In this document: piece by piece, positions 1-4,916 of the stretch
How positions within the stretch are numbered: position 1 is the first letter of the stretch
How the letters are laid out: each line of letters opens with the position of its first letter
Source: Bacteroidota bacterium
GTDB lineage: Bacteria; Bacteroidota; Bacteroidia; 2-12-FULL-35-15
NCBI GenBank assembly: GCA_021413595.1
Contig: JAIOQD010000220.1
Location: 1-6,424 of the forward strand
Direction of reading: 5' to 3'
Length of the DNA stretch: 6,424 nt
Position numbers and translations under genes: made by a program
The notes under the pieces: model-generated
The model's input: only the letters and a program-made list of their open reading frames with translations
Told to the model about the DNA's origin: nothing
Databases searched by the model: none

Positions 1-22
1 TTTAGTTAGATGTTATTTTTTG

Positions 23-54
23 CAAATATATAATTATATATAATGTTTTACAAA
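23..54 (-). promoter_or_regulatory. Leftward Bacteroidota-type promoter (TTTG-N20-TATATTTG)
   Basis: On the minus strand, TTTG (complement of 51-54) is followed after exactly 20 bases by TATATTTG (complement of 23-30). This fits the Bacteroidota consensus TTTG-N19-21-TAnnTTTG in both boxes and in spacing. It would drive a gene to the left of the window, divergent from the XRE gene. It overlaps the tandem repeats at 40-81, so binding there would be expected to affect it. Confidence 0.55.
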
Positions 55-81
55 TAATGTTTTATATATAATGTTACATAT
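40..81. repeat. Three 14-bp tandem repeats, possible XRE operator
   Basis: ATAATGTT recurs at 40-47, 54-61 and 68-75, an exact 14-bp period. The first two units share ATAATGTTTTA and the third reads ATAATGTTACA. The array covers the -33 box of the leftward promoter and the region just before the XRE gene, which suits an operator for the neighbouring regulator. The surrounding sequence is very AT-rich, so part of the similarity could be compositional. Confidence 0.45.
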
Positions 82-108
82 ATCTTTTATATGCTGTTTT
101 TTTGTTAT

Positions 109-384
109 ATGAAAGAAAAAGGAAAAGAAACAAAAAAAGTCCAAAACGAAAAGCCTGATTCTACCGACTCTGATTTTGTTAAGTTAGGAAAGCGTATGCG
201 GGAACTACGCATTAAAAAAGGATTTAAGAGTTTTGAAACATTTGCTTATGATAACGAATTGCCTCGTGTGTTATATGGAAATTATGAAAAAGGTGTAGGC
301 AATATCACCTATAAGAATCTGTTAAAAGTTATCAGGGCATTAGGAATTTCCTTGAAAGAGTTTTTTAGTGAGGGGGTTGATTGA
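109..384 (+). CDS. XRE-family helix-turn-helix transcriptional regulator
   Basis: This is a 91-aa protein with a charged N-terminal tail (about residues 1-25) and one Cro/CI-type HTH domain (about 26-85). The domain opens with LGKRMRELRIKKGF, the central FETFAYDNELPRVLYGNYEKG holds the second and recognition helices, and it closes with LLKVIRALGISLKEFFSEG. Such single-domain XRE proteins are common in Bacteroidota genomes and mobile elements, where they act as dimeric DNA-binding repressors. An in-frame ATG at 91 would add MLFFCY, but the ATG at 109 gives the more natural MKEKGKE start and leaves room for a promoter; no clear -7 box was found (TATCTTTT at 81-88 is an imperfect match). It faces away from the leftward promoter at 23-54, with tandem repeats between, so it probably controls itself and the left-hand gene. 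The target is inferred. Confidence 0.88.
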   Translation: MKEKGKETKKVQNEKPDSTDSDFVKLGKRMRELRIKKGFKSFETFAYDNELPRVLYGNYEKGVGNITYKNLLKVIRALGISLKEFFSEGVD

Positions 385-582
385 ATTAAGAAAGATGCTA
401 TTTGTAATTTTTGCAGTTTAATTTTTTGTACATTTGTAATGGGTTTTCGCTCCCACATATTGACAACTAAATGTAGGCTATACGTGTGTAGGGTGGTGTC
501 TTGTACTAACCTTGCTCATTCCACCGAAAATCTTTATTGTTTTTAAATCCCGTTAACTGTCATCTTGAAGAAGGAAAAACAG
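385..582. other. Intergenic region with promoter-like box and possible small RNA
   Basis: No credible reading frame lies here on either strand. The stretch contains a TACATTTG box (429-436, plus strand). It also has nested complementary segments: TACATTT 429-435 with AAATGTA 469-475, TGGG 440-443 with CCCA 452-455, and GGTGG 492-496 with CCACC 521-525. A rho-independent terminator follows at 583-610. Box, structured segment and terminator together would make a plus-strand transcript of roughly 170 nt, but this is speculative. Confidence 0.3.
421..437 (+). repeat. 17-bp direct repeat, copy 1 (contains TACATTTG)
   Basis: ATTTTTTGTACATTTGT is identical here and at 1915-1931, in the same orientation. 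It contains TACATTTG (429-436), a perfect -7 match. A TTTG at 401-404 lies 24 bases upstream and another at 410-413 lies 15 bases upstream, so neither gives ideal spacing. It may be a shared promoter core or a recombination footprint bounding the cluster between the copies. Confidence 0.4.
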
Positions 583-610
583 AAAAGCCCCGCATTTCTG
601 CGAGGCTTTT
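583..610. terminator. Rho-independent terminator, usable on both strands
   Basis: AAAAGCC (583-589) pairs with GGCTTTT (604-610), and CGCA (591-594) pairs with TGCG (599-602), with one C/A mismatch and a TTTC loop. T runs follow on both strands. On the minus strand it ends the three-gene cluster 1816-647. On the plus strand it would stop transcription from the XRE gene or from the box at 429-436. Confidence 0.8.
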
Positions 611-646
611 GTTCTAAGGGATTAATTCCCTTTCAGCAACAGGAAG

Positions 647-778
647 TTATTTATTGTCCCTTCCACCGCCTGATGGATTGCCAGTCGTACTGGGCATTCC
701 GCCCTTACCTTTTGCCATTGAAATTAGATTTTGTGATTTGCCTACTCTGGGGTGCTTTTCGGCTACTGCATCCTGCAT
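647..778 (-). CDS. Small 43-aa Gly/Ser/Lys-rich protein of unknown function
   Basis: The frame from ATG (778) to TAA (647) encodes 43 residues, starting MQDAVAEKHPRVGK and ending with MPSTTGNPSGGGRDNK. The Gly-rich tail with the PSTTGNPSGGGR pattern looks like tails of small hypothetical Bacteroidota proteins, but that is an impression from memory and was not searched. It is the last frame before the terminator at 583-610, lies 63 bases downstream of the Asn/Gln-rich gene, and is in the same frame as that gene with several stops between. No signal peptide, membrane segment or metal-binding pattern is visible. No strong ribosome binding site is seen. It may instead be the remnant tail of a longer gene; the frame is open upstream only for about 10 codons without another start. 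Confidence 0.4.
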   Translation of the reverse strand: MQDAVAEKHPRVGKSQNLISMAKGKGGMPSTTGNPSGGGRDNK

Positions 779-841
779 TTTGATATGGACTTCGGAGTGA
801 AACCATCTTTAGGTCAAAAGAAATAATCAAACCCTTCCTCA

Positions 842-1030
842 TCACTTTTTCGTTTCGGTGTTCTTAGGAACATTCGGGGGAACATTTTTTTTACCCGATT
901 GATTGGGATTCAATTGTGTTCCTTTGTTTCCGTTTGCTTGTCCATTTTGTTTATTTGTCCCACTTGTTCCTATATTGGAATTTTGTTGGTTGGACTGGTT
1001 TTGTTGTGGAGTGATTTTCGTTTTACTCAT
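842..1030 (-). CDS. Low-complexity Asn/Gln/Thr-rich 62-aa protein, unknown function
   Basis: The protein begins MSKTKITPQQNQSNQQNSN and continues rich in N, Q, G, T, K and P, with no hydrophobic segment and almost no aromatic residues. It is probably disordered and basic. No family was recognised. The ATG at 1030 is the only sensible start and is preceded by an A-rich stretch rather than a Shine-Dalgarno sequence, as is usual in Bacteroidota. It lies 39 bases downstream of the LytTR-like gene and upstream of a Gly-rich small frame, so the three are probably cotranscribed up to the terminator at 583-610. An A8 run near its 3' end (about 885-892) could allow slippage into another frame that ends in DEEGFDYFF, but the main frame keeps the same composition to its end. 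Strand and coding status are supported mainly by the operon context. Confidence 0.55.
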   Translation of the reverse strand: MSKTKITPQQNQSNQQNSNIGTSGTNKQNGQANGNKGTQLNPNQSGKKNVPPNVPKNTETKK

Positions 1031-1069
1031 AACTTATTTTTATTAGTGAGCTACGAAGATATACCACAT

Positions 1070-1816
1070 TTATAACTTAAAATCGTTTTTGTAACCAATC
1101 ATAAATTTTTGTAAGTAAAGTCTTTTCTTTATTCCATTCTTTATAACGGGAAAATTTATTTTTGTGTTGTAAAGCGTATCATCAGAAAAATTAATAATAT
1201 TAATTTGTTCCGCTTTTAGTTCATCTATATTGAGCTTTAAGAGATTCTTTTTACTCAATTCGTAACAATCAACATTTACTATTGCATTTTTAGATACGTT
1301 AAGTAAATAATAATTTAGCGGGTCTATGTATTTTACCAGATAATTAAATGAGTAAATATCATTATTTGTGAAATAGGTCTTTAATATCACACCTTTTTTT
1401 GTTTCTTCTTTTATAAAAAACATTTTCCTTCTACTCCTAACTTTTTCCTTGTCTGTATCTTTGAAATCAGGGCGAGTAATAATTGCAATAACATTTTCAG
1501 GAATTAGTTTTATCACTTCATTATCCTCATAAATATTCTGAACCTTCAGCTCTTTTTCTTTTGGAGAATAAAAACTCTCATCATATTTCATTACAACCCC
1601 AAGTGCATTATAAAGAGCCAATGGAGAAATTGTAGATACATTTTCTAAATCATTATTTTCGCTGTCATAGGCGAAAACTAAACTATGCCAAAGTTTTAAA
1701 ACAAGTTTTTTTGCTTTATCTTTTTCAATAGCAGATAAATCGGCAGTCAATAAAGCCTCTAACGCATCCAATTGTTTATTTTCAACTTCAAGGGATATAG
1801 TTTTATTCTGTACCAT
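1070..1816 (-). CDS. Hypothetical protein with possible divergent LytTR DNA-binding domain
   Basis: The 248-aa protein has a helical, charged N-terminal half (about 1-100) that was not recognised. Its C-terminal half, about 105-240, resembles a LytTR domain: alternating beta-strand-like segments (KMFFIKEET, GVILKTYFTN) lead into DIYSFNYLVKYIDPLNYYLLNVSKN and AIVNVDCYEL. That matches the family pattern in which a phenylalanine or tyrosine precedes R.HRS.LVN and a following strand, but the usual Arg/His residues are replaced, so the call is tentative. LytTR domains bind DNA, often at direct repeats. An upstream TTG at 1828 is in frame, but the ATG at 1816 is preferred because TATTTTTG, a -7-like box, overlaps that TTG. 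This would leave a very short leader. The gene heads a minus-strand cluster with the frames at 1030-842 and 778-647. Confidence 0.75.
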   Translation of the reverse strand: MVQNKTISLEVENKQLDALEALLTADLSAIEKDKAKKLVLKLWHSLVFAYDSENNDLENVSTISPLALYNALGVVMKYDESFYSPKEKELKVQNIYEDNEVIKLIPENVIAIITRPDFKDTDKEKVRSRRKMFFIKEETKKGVILKTYFTNNDIYSFNYLVKYIDPLNYYLLNVSKNAIVNVDCYELSKKNLLKLNIDELKAEQINIINFSDDTLYNTKINFPVIKNGIKKRLYLQKFMIGYKNDFKL

Positions 1817-1825
1817 AGTGTAAGA

Positions 1826-1833
1826 CAAAAATA
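1826..1833 (-). promoter_or_regulatory. Putative -7 promoter box for the 1816-647 cluster
   Basis: TATTTTTG on the minus strand matches TAnnTTTG and lies about ten bases before the ATG at 1816. No TTTG was found at the usual distance upstream. If used, it makes a nearly leaderless mRNA and rules out the TTG start at 1828. Confidence 0.35.
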
Positions 1834-1914
1834 CAAAATAAACAGTGAGGTAATTTTTAATCTAATTCAATAGTTTCCAATTTATACGAGTTTAATTTCT
1901 TATACTGTTATTTG

Positions 1915-1931
1915 ATTTTTTGTACATTTGT
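1915..1931 (+). repeat. 17-bp direct repeat, copy 2 (contains TACATTTG)
   Basis: This is the second exact copy of ATTTTTTGTACATTTGT (first at 421-437). Both copies are preceded by TTT plus one differing base, so the similarity runs slightly beyond 17 bp. TACATTTG at 1923-1930 is a perfect -7 match pointing right, but no -33 TTTG sits at 19-21 bases. A transcript from here would run to the inverted repeat at 2117-2187. Confidence 0.4.
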
Positions 1932-2116
1932 GAAACAATAGGGGTTTCTTTATCCAAAAAAGTATAAACTTTGTGTCTATGCCGTCCCCCTTACCTGCAC
2001 GTTTTATGGGTATCGGACTTCGTTGGCAAACAAAAGGGTGCATTTTGTTGAATTAAGGGCAGTTCAGATAGTGATATTGCGGTACATTATTCCAAAGTTT
2101 TTATAACACCTTGAAA

Positions 2117-2187
2117 AAAAATAAAAAAGGTTGAATTACTACTTGAGCAATCAGAGCTACCGGAGTAATTCAACCTTTTTTATTTTT
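2117..2187. terminator. Perfect 24-bp inverted repeat, bidirectional terminator
   Basis: The arms 2117-2140 and 2164-2187 are perfect complements, with a 23-base loop. Each arm ends outside in a run of A on one side or T on the other and has a core of GGTTGAATTACT, so each strand yields a stem closed by CCTTTTTTATTTTT. That suits a terminator for the long minus-strand operon ending at 2419 and for any plus-strand transcript from 1923. The length and perfection are greater than for most terminators, and the stem could also serve as a protein-binding or single-strand origin structure. Confidence 0.6.
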
Positions 2188-2264
2188 ACATCTCTAATTT
2201 TCGCAATAGATTCTATCAAATTCTTTTGATTACAGGAATGTTTTGTAAAAAAACGAAAACAAAA

Positions 2265-2448
2265 CTGTAAAGTCTATAATGGAAATTTACTCAACCGTAA
2301 ATTATCCGTAAAGAATTAGAGTTTAACTTAGGCTATCCGTAAAATAATTATGCAAAATTAGATTTAGCTGTAAAATAACTATGAAAAACAGATTTAACCG
2401 TAAAGCATCCGTAAAATATCAATCAATTTCAGAAAGCACATCCGTAAA
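2265..2448. repeat. Iteron-like array of eight CYGTAAA motifs
   Basis: CCGTAAA occurs at 2295, 2306, 2337, 2398, 2409 and 2442, and CTGTAAA at 2265 and 2368, all in the same orientation. Start-to-start spacings are 30, 11, 31, 31, 30, 11 and 33 bp, close to multiples of the helical turn. The pair AACCGTAAANNATCCGTAAA occurs twice (2293-2312 and 2396-2415). The units 2337-2367 and 2368-2397 are imperfect copies over their whole length. The last motif lies within the 3' end of the zinc-finger gene. The layout resembles plasmid iterons or a multi-site operator; an origin function is inferred from the nearby RepA-like ATPase. Confidence 0.65.
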
Positions 2449-3057
2449 CTTCGCTTTGAGTTCATCCGATAACACCACATTTACACGTCTTTCTCTTGAA
2501 TATTTCAACCCTTGATACCACTTTACCATTTTAGGTACAAGAACATTTTCAATAAACCCAAAATGTTTATAATCACTCGGTAAAGTAGTGTAATAGCGGT
2601 CATTGGTAAACCCTGTTATTCGTTCACAAAGCCAATTTACTTTATACAATGGTGTTTCATCTTGTTGCTCAAATTCCAATAATTGAGTTAAGCATTCTTT
2701 TAATAATTTATTGGCATCATCAACAATTCGCTTGGTTGCCATAAGTTTAATATTTTCAATAGCTTCATTCATTACATTTTTAAAACCGTCAATTTTTTCC
2801 TGCATCTTGGCTTCTTGGTCTTGTTTATTTCTTTTAATTTGAGCTATTTGATTCTCCTTTCTTTTTTCACTTTCGGCAAATAATACCTCCCTGCGAATAG
2901 CTTCGTTATGATTTTCATTGTTTCTATTATTGTAATAATTATCAATTCTTTCAAGGTATGCCCCTTGTCTGCAAGCTCCAGAACAAAATTTTGCATCGGT
3001 GCGCTTGGCTTTAAATTCATTATTGCAGTATTCGCATTGCTTGTTTGTTATTTTCAT
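2419..3057 (-). CDS. Zinc-finger and coiled-coil protein, unknown function
   Basis: The 212-aa protein opens with a compact four-cysteine finger, C8-x2-C11-x13-C25-x3-C29, in the context CEYCNNEFKAKRTDAKFCSGACRQ. It is followed by basic residues and then a long charged helical stretch (about 50-135) that is likely a coiled coil. The C-terminal 70 residues, including FTNDRYYTTLPSDYKHFGF and RRVNVVLSDELKAKFTDVL, are probably globular. Finger types of this form are common in small DNA- or RNA-associated proteins of Bacteroidota, but no named family can be assigned. It starts 11 bases after the RepA-like ATPase stop, so it is in the same operon. Its end carries the last motif of the iteron-like array, which makes it one candidate for the array's binding protein. 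The start ATG (3057) follows an A-rich stretch. Confidence 0.82.
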   Translation of the reverse strand: MKITNKQCEYCNNEFKAKRTDAKFCSGACRQGAYLERIDNYYNNRNNENHNEAIRREVLFAESEKRKENQIAQIKRNKQDQEAKMQEKIDGFKNVMNEAIENIKLMATKRIVDDANKLLKECLTQLLEFEQQDETPLYKVNWLCERITGFTNDRYYTTLPSDYKHFGFIENVLVPKMVKWYQGLKYSRERRVNVVLSDELKAKFTDVLSEID

Positions 3058-3068
3058 TTTTTTTTATT

Positions 3069-4145
3069 TTATGTATTTATTTGCAAACCGGTGCCTGTTT
3101 CCAAGTTTCCAATGGAACCCTTATCGGAAACGGTGGAAACGGAAACAAAAGAATCGGGGTACTTTTTTTTCCACTTTGTTATTGTTCCTTTTGAAATGCC
3201 TAATTGCTCGGCTATTTGTCCATAAGAGAGCTGTTGATTGAGTAATTCCACAACATCCTTAATCTGTGGTGGTGTTTCTCTGTTTCCTGTTTCCTGTTTC
3301 AAATGGTCATATTCATTTCCTAAACCTATATATTTTAAAGTCAGAAAATTATTTGGCTTTGCTATCTCACAAACTATTACATTGCTCGTATCGTAAAGCA
3401 ATTCTCCGCTTCTGCTTGGCTTTACTTGCTTCCAATATCTGATATTACTTCCCTCAGTGCTTTTTCCGATTGCCGAAACGCTGTCTGCAAAATTGCTCAA
3501 ATGCTTACTACCTGCTAAATTAACTATGGTTATTGGGCTGTTTAAAAATATTTTTGGAGTGTGTGCTAACACTAATATTGATAGGTTATATTGTTTTTTC
3601 AATTCAATTAATTTTCGCATTACTTCTAATGCAATTTGAGTGTCCTGTGTACTTTGTGTATCCAGGAAAGTGAGATTATCAATGACTAAAACTTTTGCAT
3701 CTATTTTCTCAATATCAAATTTTATTTTATCAAATAATACATCATTGAATTTTGCTTGCGGATTTATGTTGGTTAAGGCAACAAAATCAATTGTGTCAAT
3801 AAAAAAATTTTCATTAAAATTATATCCCCCTCCTTCTTCATTCGTATATCTTTTTTTGAATTGCCTATCTGATAATTCAAAATCATAGTATAGAACACGT
3901 ACAGCTTCGTTTTCATTTTCCAAAAACATCATTCCATTACCTCTACTTATTGCATCGGAAATTGCAACAGCTAAAATGCTTTTACCGATTCCGGTATCAG
4001 CAAATAATATATGAAGTTCATTAGTTTGCCAAATCGTCCCGCAGAGTTGCTTGATGTGTGGTTGGTTTTTTGCGTCTAACATTCTTTGCATCGAATTTCT
4101 AATTTGTGGCAGTTCATTAAAAACTGTTTTTGTATCTTTCTCCAT
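3069..4145 (-). CDS. RepA-like AAA_25 (RecA-fold) ATPase with C-terminal HTH
   Basis: The 358-aa protein has a RecA-type ATPase core. Walker A is ADTGIGKS (49-56, first Gly replaced by Ala, K55 and S56 kept). YYDFELSDRQFKKR follows at 86-99, Walker B is VLVIDN (152-157, D156), and LAHTPK (193-198) matches the sensor-like motif of hexameric RepA/DnaB-type helicases. AGSKHLSNFADSVSAIGK (211-228) is also typical of AAA_25. A separate HTH, ELLNQQLSYGQIAEQLG to TITKWKKKYP (about 300-330), follows, then a Ser/Thr/Gly-rich tail. Family members such as RSF1010 RepA unwind DNA at origins; others act with primases or in mobile elements. No primase gene is adjacent. It lies 47 bases after the coiled-coil gene and 11 before the zinc-finger gene. 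The tail and linker are encoded by dense GTTTCC/GGAAAC repeats. The helicase role is inferred from the family. Confidence 0.85.
   Translation of the reverse strand: MEKDTKTVFNELPQIRNSMQRMLDAKNQPHIKQLCGTIWQTNELHILFADTGIGKSILAVAISDAISRGNGMMFLENENEAVRVLYYDFELSDRQFKKRYTNEEGGGYNFNENFFIDTIDFVALTNINPQAKFNDVLFDKIKFDIEKIDAKVLVIDNLTFLDTQSTQDTQIALEVMRKLIELKKQYNLSILVLAHTPKIFLNSPITIVNLAGSKHLSNFADSVSAIGKSTEGSNIRYWKQVKPSRSGELLYDTSNVIVCEIAKPNNFLTLKYIGLGNEYDHLKQETGNRETPPQIKDVVELLNQQLSYGQIAEQLGISKGTITKWKKKYPDSFVSVSTVSDKGSIGNLETGTGLQINT
3097..3300. repeat. GTTTCC/GGAAAC repeat cluster inside the RepA-like gene
   Basis: On the plus strand, GTTTCC lies at 3097-3102 and 3105-3110, GGAAAC at 3126-3131, 3135-3140 and 3141-3146, and GTTTCC again at 3282-3287 and 3289-3294, with GTTTC at 3296-3300. 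The last set forms an exact heptamer tandem (CTGTTTC)3 at 3280-3300. The repeats flank the part that encodes the HTH and have both orientations. They could be protein-binding sites within the gene or a slippage-prone low-complexity stretch. Confidence 0.5.
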
Positions 4146-4192
4146 TGCGTATAATTTTTTCGAGGTGGATGTTAGAGCATCGCCCCGATTTT

Positions 4193-4564
4193 TTAATAGT
4201 GGTCAGCCCACTTTTGTTTCGTTAATAATTCGTGGTAAGCTCGATACGCTTCCTGTTCCAAATGTTTATGTGGTACACCGCCTAAATTAGCTTCTTTTTC
4301 ATCTTTGCGCCCCTTTAGGTATTTCTCTCTGCCTATTTCATCATTCCTGTTCCGTTCCAGCTTTTTAATTATCTCATAACTTTCAATTACCTTTTCAAAG
4401 TCATTGATTTCGCCAGCAACAGAATTAAGGTATGATTGCGAACTTTTCGGATCGCTTTCAATTTTTTCTAAATAAAGTTTTTTTTTGCTTAATCTTTCGA
4501 GGGCAATTTTCAATCGTAGTTCGTGGAGGGGTATTTCAAGAATAAGTTCGAGTGTTGTGTCCAT
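4193..4564 (-). CDS. Coiled-coil hypothetical protein (123 aa)
   Basis: The protein is highly charged and mostly helical. Residues 12-75, from PLHELRLKIALERLSKKKLY onwards, show heptad-like spacing of Leu, Ile and Val and probably form a coiled coil. A basic stretch (ERNRNDEIGREKYLKGRKDEK) and a His/Tyr-containing tail (HKHLEQEAYRAYHELL) follow. No catalytic motif, signal peptide or membrane segment is visible and no family was recognised. It starts at 4564, only 15 bases after the hairpin at 4579-4606, and ends 47 bases before the RepA-like ATPase, so it is probably a partner or accessory of that gene. Its role is unknown. Confidence 0.7.
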   Translation of the reverse strand: MDTTLELILEIPLHELRLKIALERLSKKKLYLEKIESDPKSSQSYLNSVAGEINDFEKVIESYEIIKKLERNRNDEIGREKYLKGRKDEKEANLGGVPHKHLEQEAYRAYHELLTKQKWADHY

Positions 4565-4578
4565 TTGAAATGATAAAA

Positions 4579-4606
4579 GGAAGCCACTTATTTAAAAGTG
4601 GCTTCC
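4579..4606. terminator. 11-bp perfect hairpin, possible attenuator before the 4564 gene
   Basis: GGAAGCCACTT (4579-4589) and AAGTGGCTTCC (4596-4606) pair perfectly with a six-base loop. On the minus strand the stem is followed by CTTTTATCATTT, a moderate T-rich tail. It sits between the stop at 4616 and the start at 4564, so it would partly terminate transcription of the upstream genes or protect a processed 3' end, lowering expression of the ATPase module. Confidence 0.6.
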
Positions 4607-4615
4607 GATTAATTT

Positions 4616-4825
4616 TTAATCTTCTTCGTTTTCCTGTTCATTCGCTGTTTCAACGAGTTTTTCAAGTTGTTCAATAGCATCGAACGTGGATTTGTCAAAA
4701 TGAACTTCAATAAGTAGTTCATCGTTGTCCGTTGTTCCGAGGATTTCATTTTCTAATTCATTCTCAGCGAGAATTTCCGAAAATTCAATTATTGAATTTA
4801 CAGGTACTTCAAATTCAGTCTTCAT
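4616..4825 (-). CDS. Small acidic hypothetical protein (69 aa)
   Basis: The 69-residue protein, starting MKTEFEVPVNSIIEFSEIL, is rich in Glu and Asp and ends NEQENEED. It alternates short beta-like stretches (FEVPVN, ELLIEVHF) with helices (ENELENEIL, TFDAIEQLEKLVETA), suggesting a small alpha/beta fold. The strong negative charge resembles small modulator or DNA-mimic proteins of mobile elements, but that is only composition. No family was recognised. It lies between the excisionase-like gene (91-base gap) and a hairpin, in the same direction as the flanking genes. The gap upstream (4826-4916) is AT-rich and shows no TAnnTTTG box on the minus strand. Confidence 0.65.
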   Translation of the reverse strand: MKTEFEVPVNSIIEFSEILAENELENEILGTTDNDELLIEVHFDKSTFDAIEQLEKLVETANEQENEED

Positions 4826-4916
4826 TTGTTTTTGGTTTTAATTGTTTGACATTTATTTAATTGATTGTTGTAAAATTGTTTTATCAGTTGTTTTCTATTG
4901 GGACACGATACTCATG

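Larger units (their letters stand above)
1834..2418. other. 585-bp gene-free region with promoter box, inverted repeat and iterons
   Basis: No convincing gene was found on either strand. A 25-codon plus-strand frame at 1979-2056 is too weak to call. The left third carries a TACATTTG box (1923-1930) and a moderately GC-richer stretch (about 1975-2050) that could be a transcript. The middle carries a perfect 24-bp inverted repeat. A small dyad ATCAAA-ttct-TTTGAT lies at 2215-2230. The right third is an AT-rich array of CYGTAAA repeats running into the end of the zinc-finger gene. Confidence 0.7.

Noticed and set aside
565..783. Plus-strand 72-codon frame
   Set aside because: It starts within the terminator leader, crosses the terminator hairpin and is antisense to the Gly-rich small frame; its composition (many Cys, Trp, Phe, Leu) looks like a shadow.
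810..892. A8 run and alternative frame ending DEEGFDYFF after the Asn/Gln-rich gene
   Set aside because: A slip at the A8 run could reach this frame, but the main frame keeps consistent composition to its stop, and the alternative is only about 20 codons; no evidence for frameshifting.
1817..1828. TTG start for the LytTR-like protein
   Set aside because: The TTG overlaps a promoter-like box and an ATG follows four codons later.
1979..2056. Plus-strand 25-codon frame starting MPSPLPARFMG
   Set aside because: It is very short and isolated with no supporting context; more likely part of a non-coding transcript or spacer.
2265..2448. CRISPR array
   Set aside because: The repeated core is only 7 bp, spacing alternates between about 11 and 31 bp, spacers are partly similar to each other, and no cas gene is nearby.
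2908..3888. Several plus-strand frames of 60-105 codons
   Set aside because: They lie opposite the zinc-finger gene and the ATPase gene, which have clear domain motifs; the plus-strand products are Cys/Phe/Ile/Ser-rich antisense shadows.
4051..4290. Plus-strand 79-codon frame
   Set aside because: It spans the antisense of the ATPase start and the coiled-coil gene end, with no recognisable domain.
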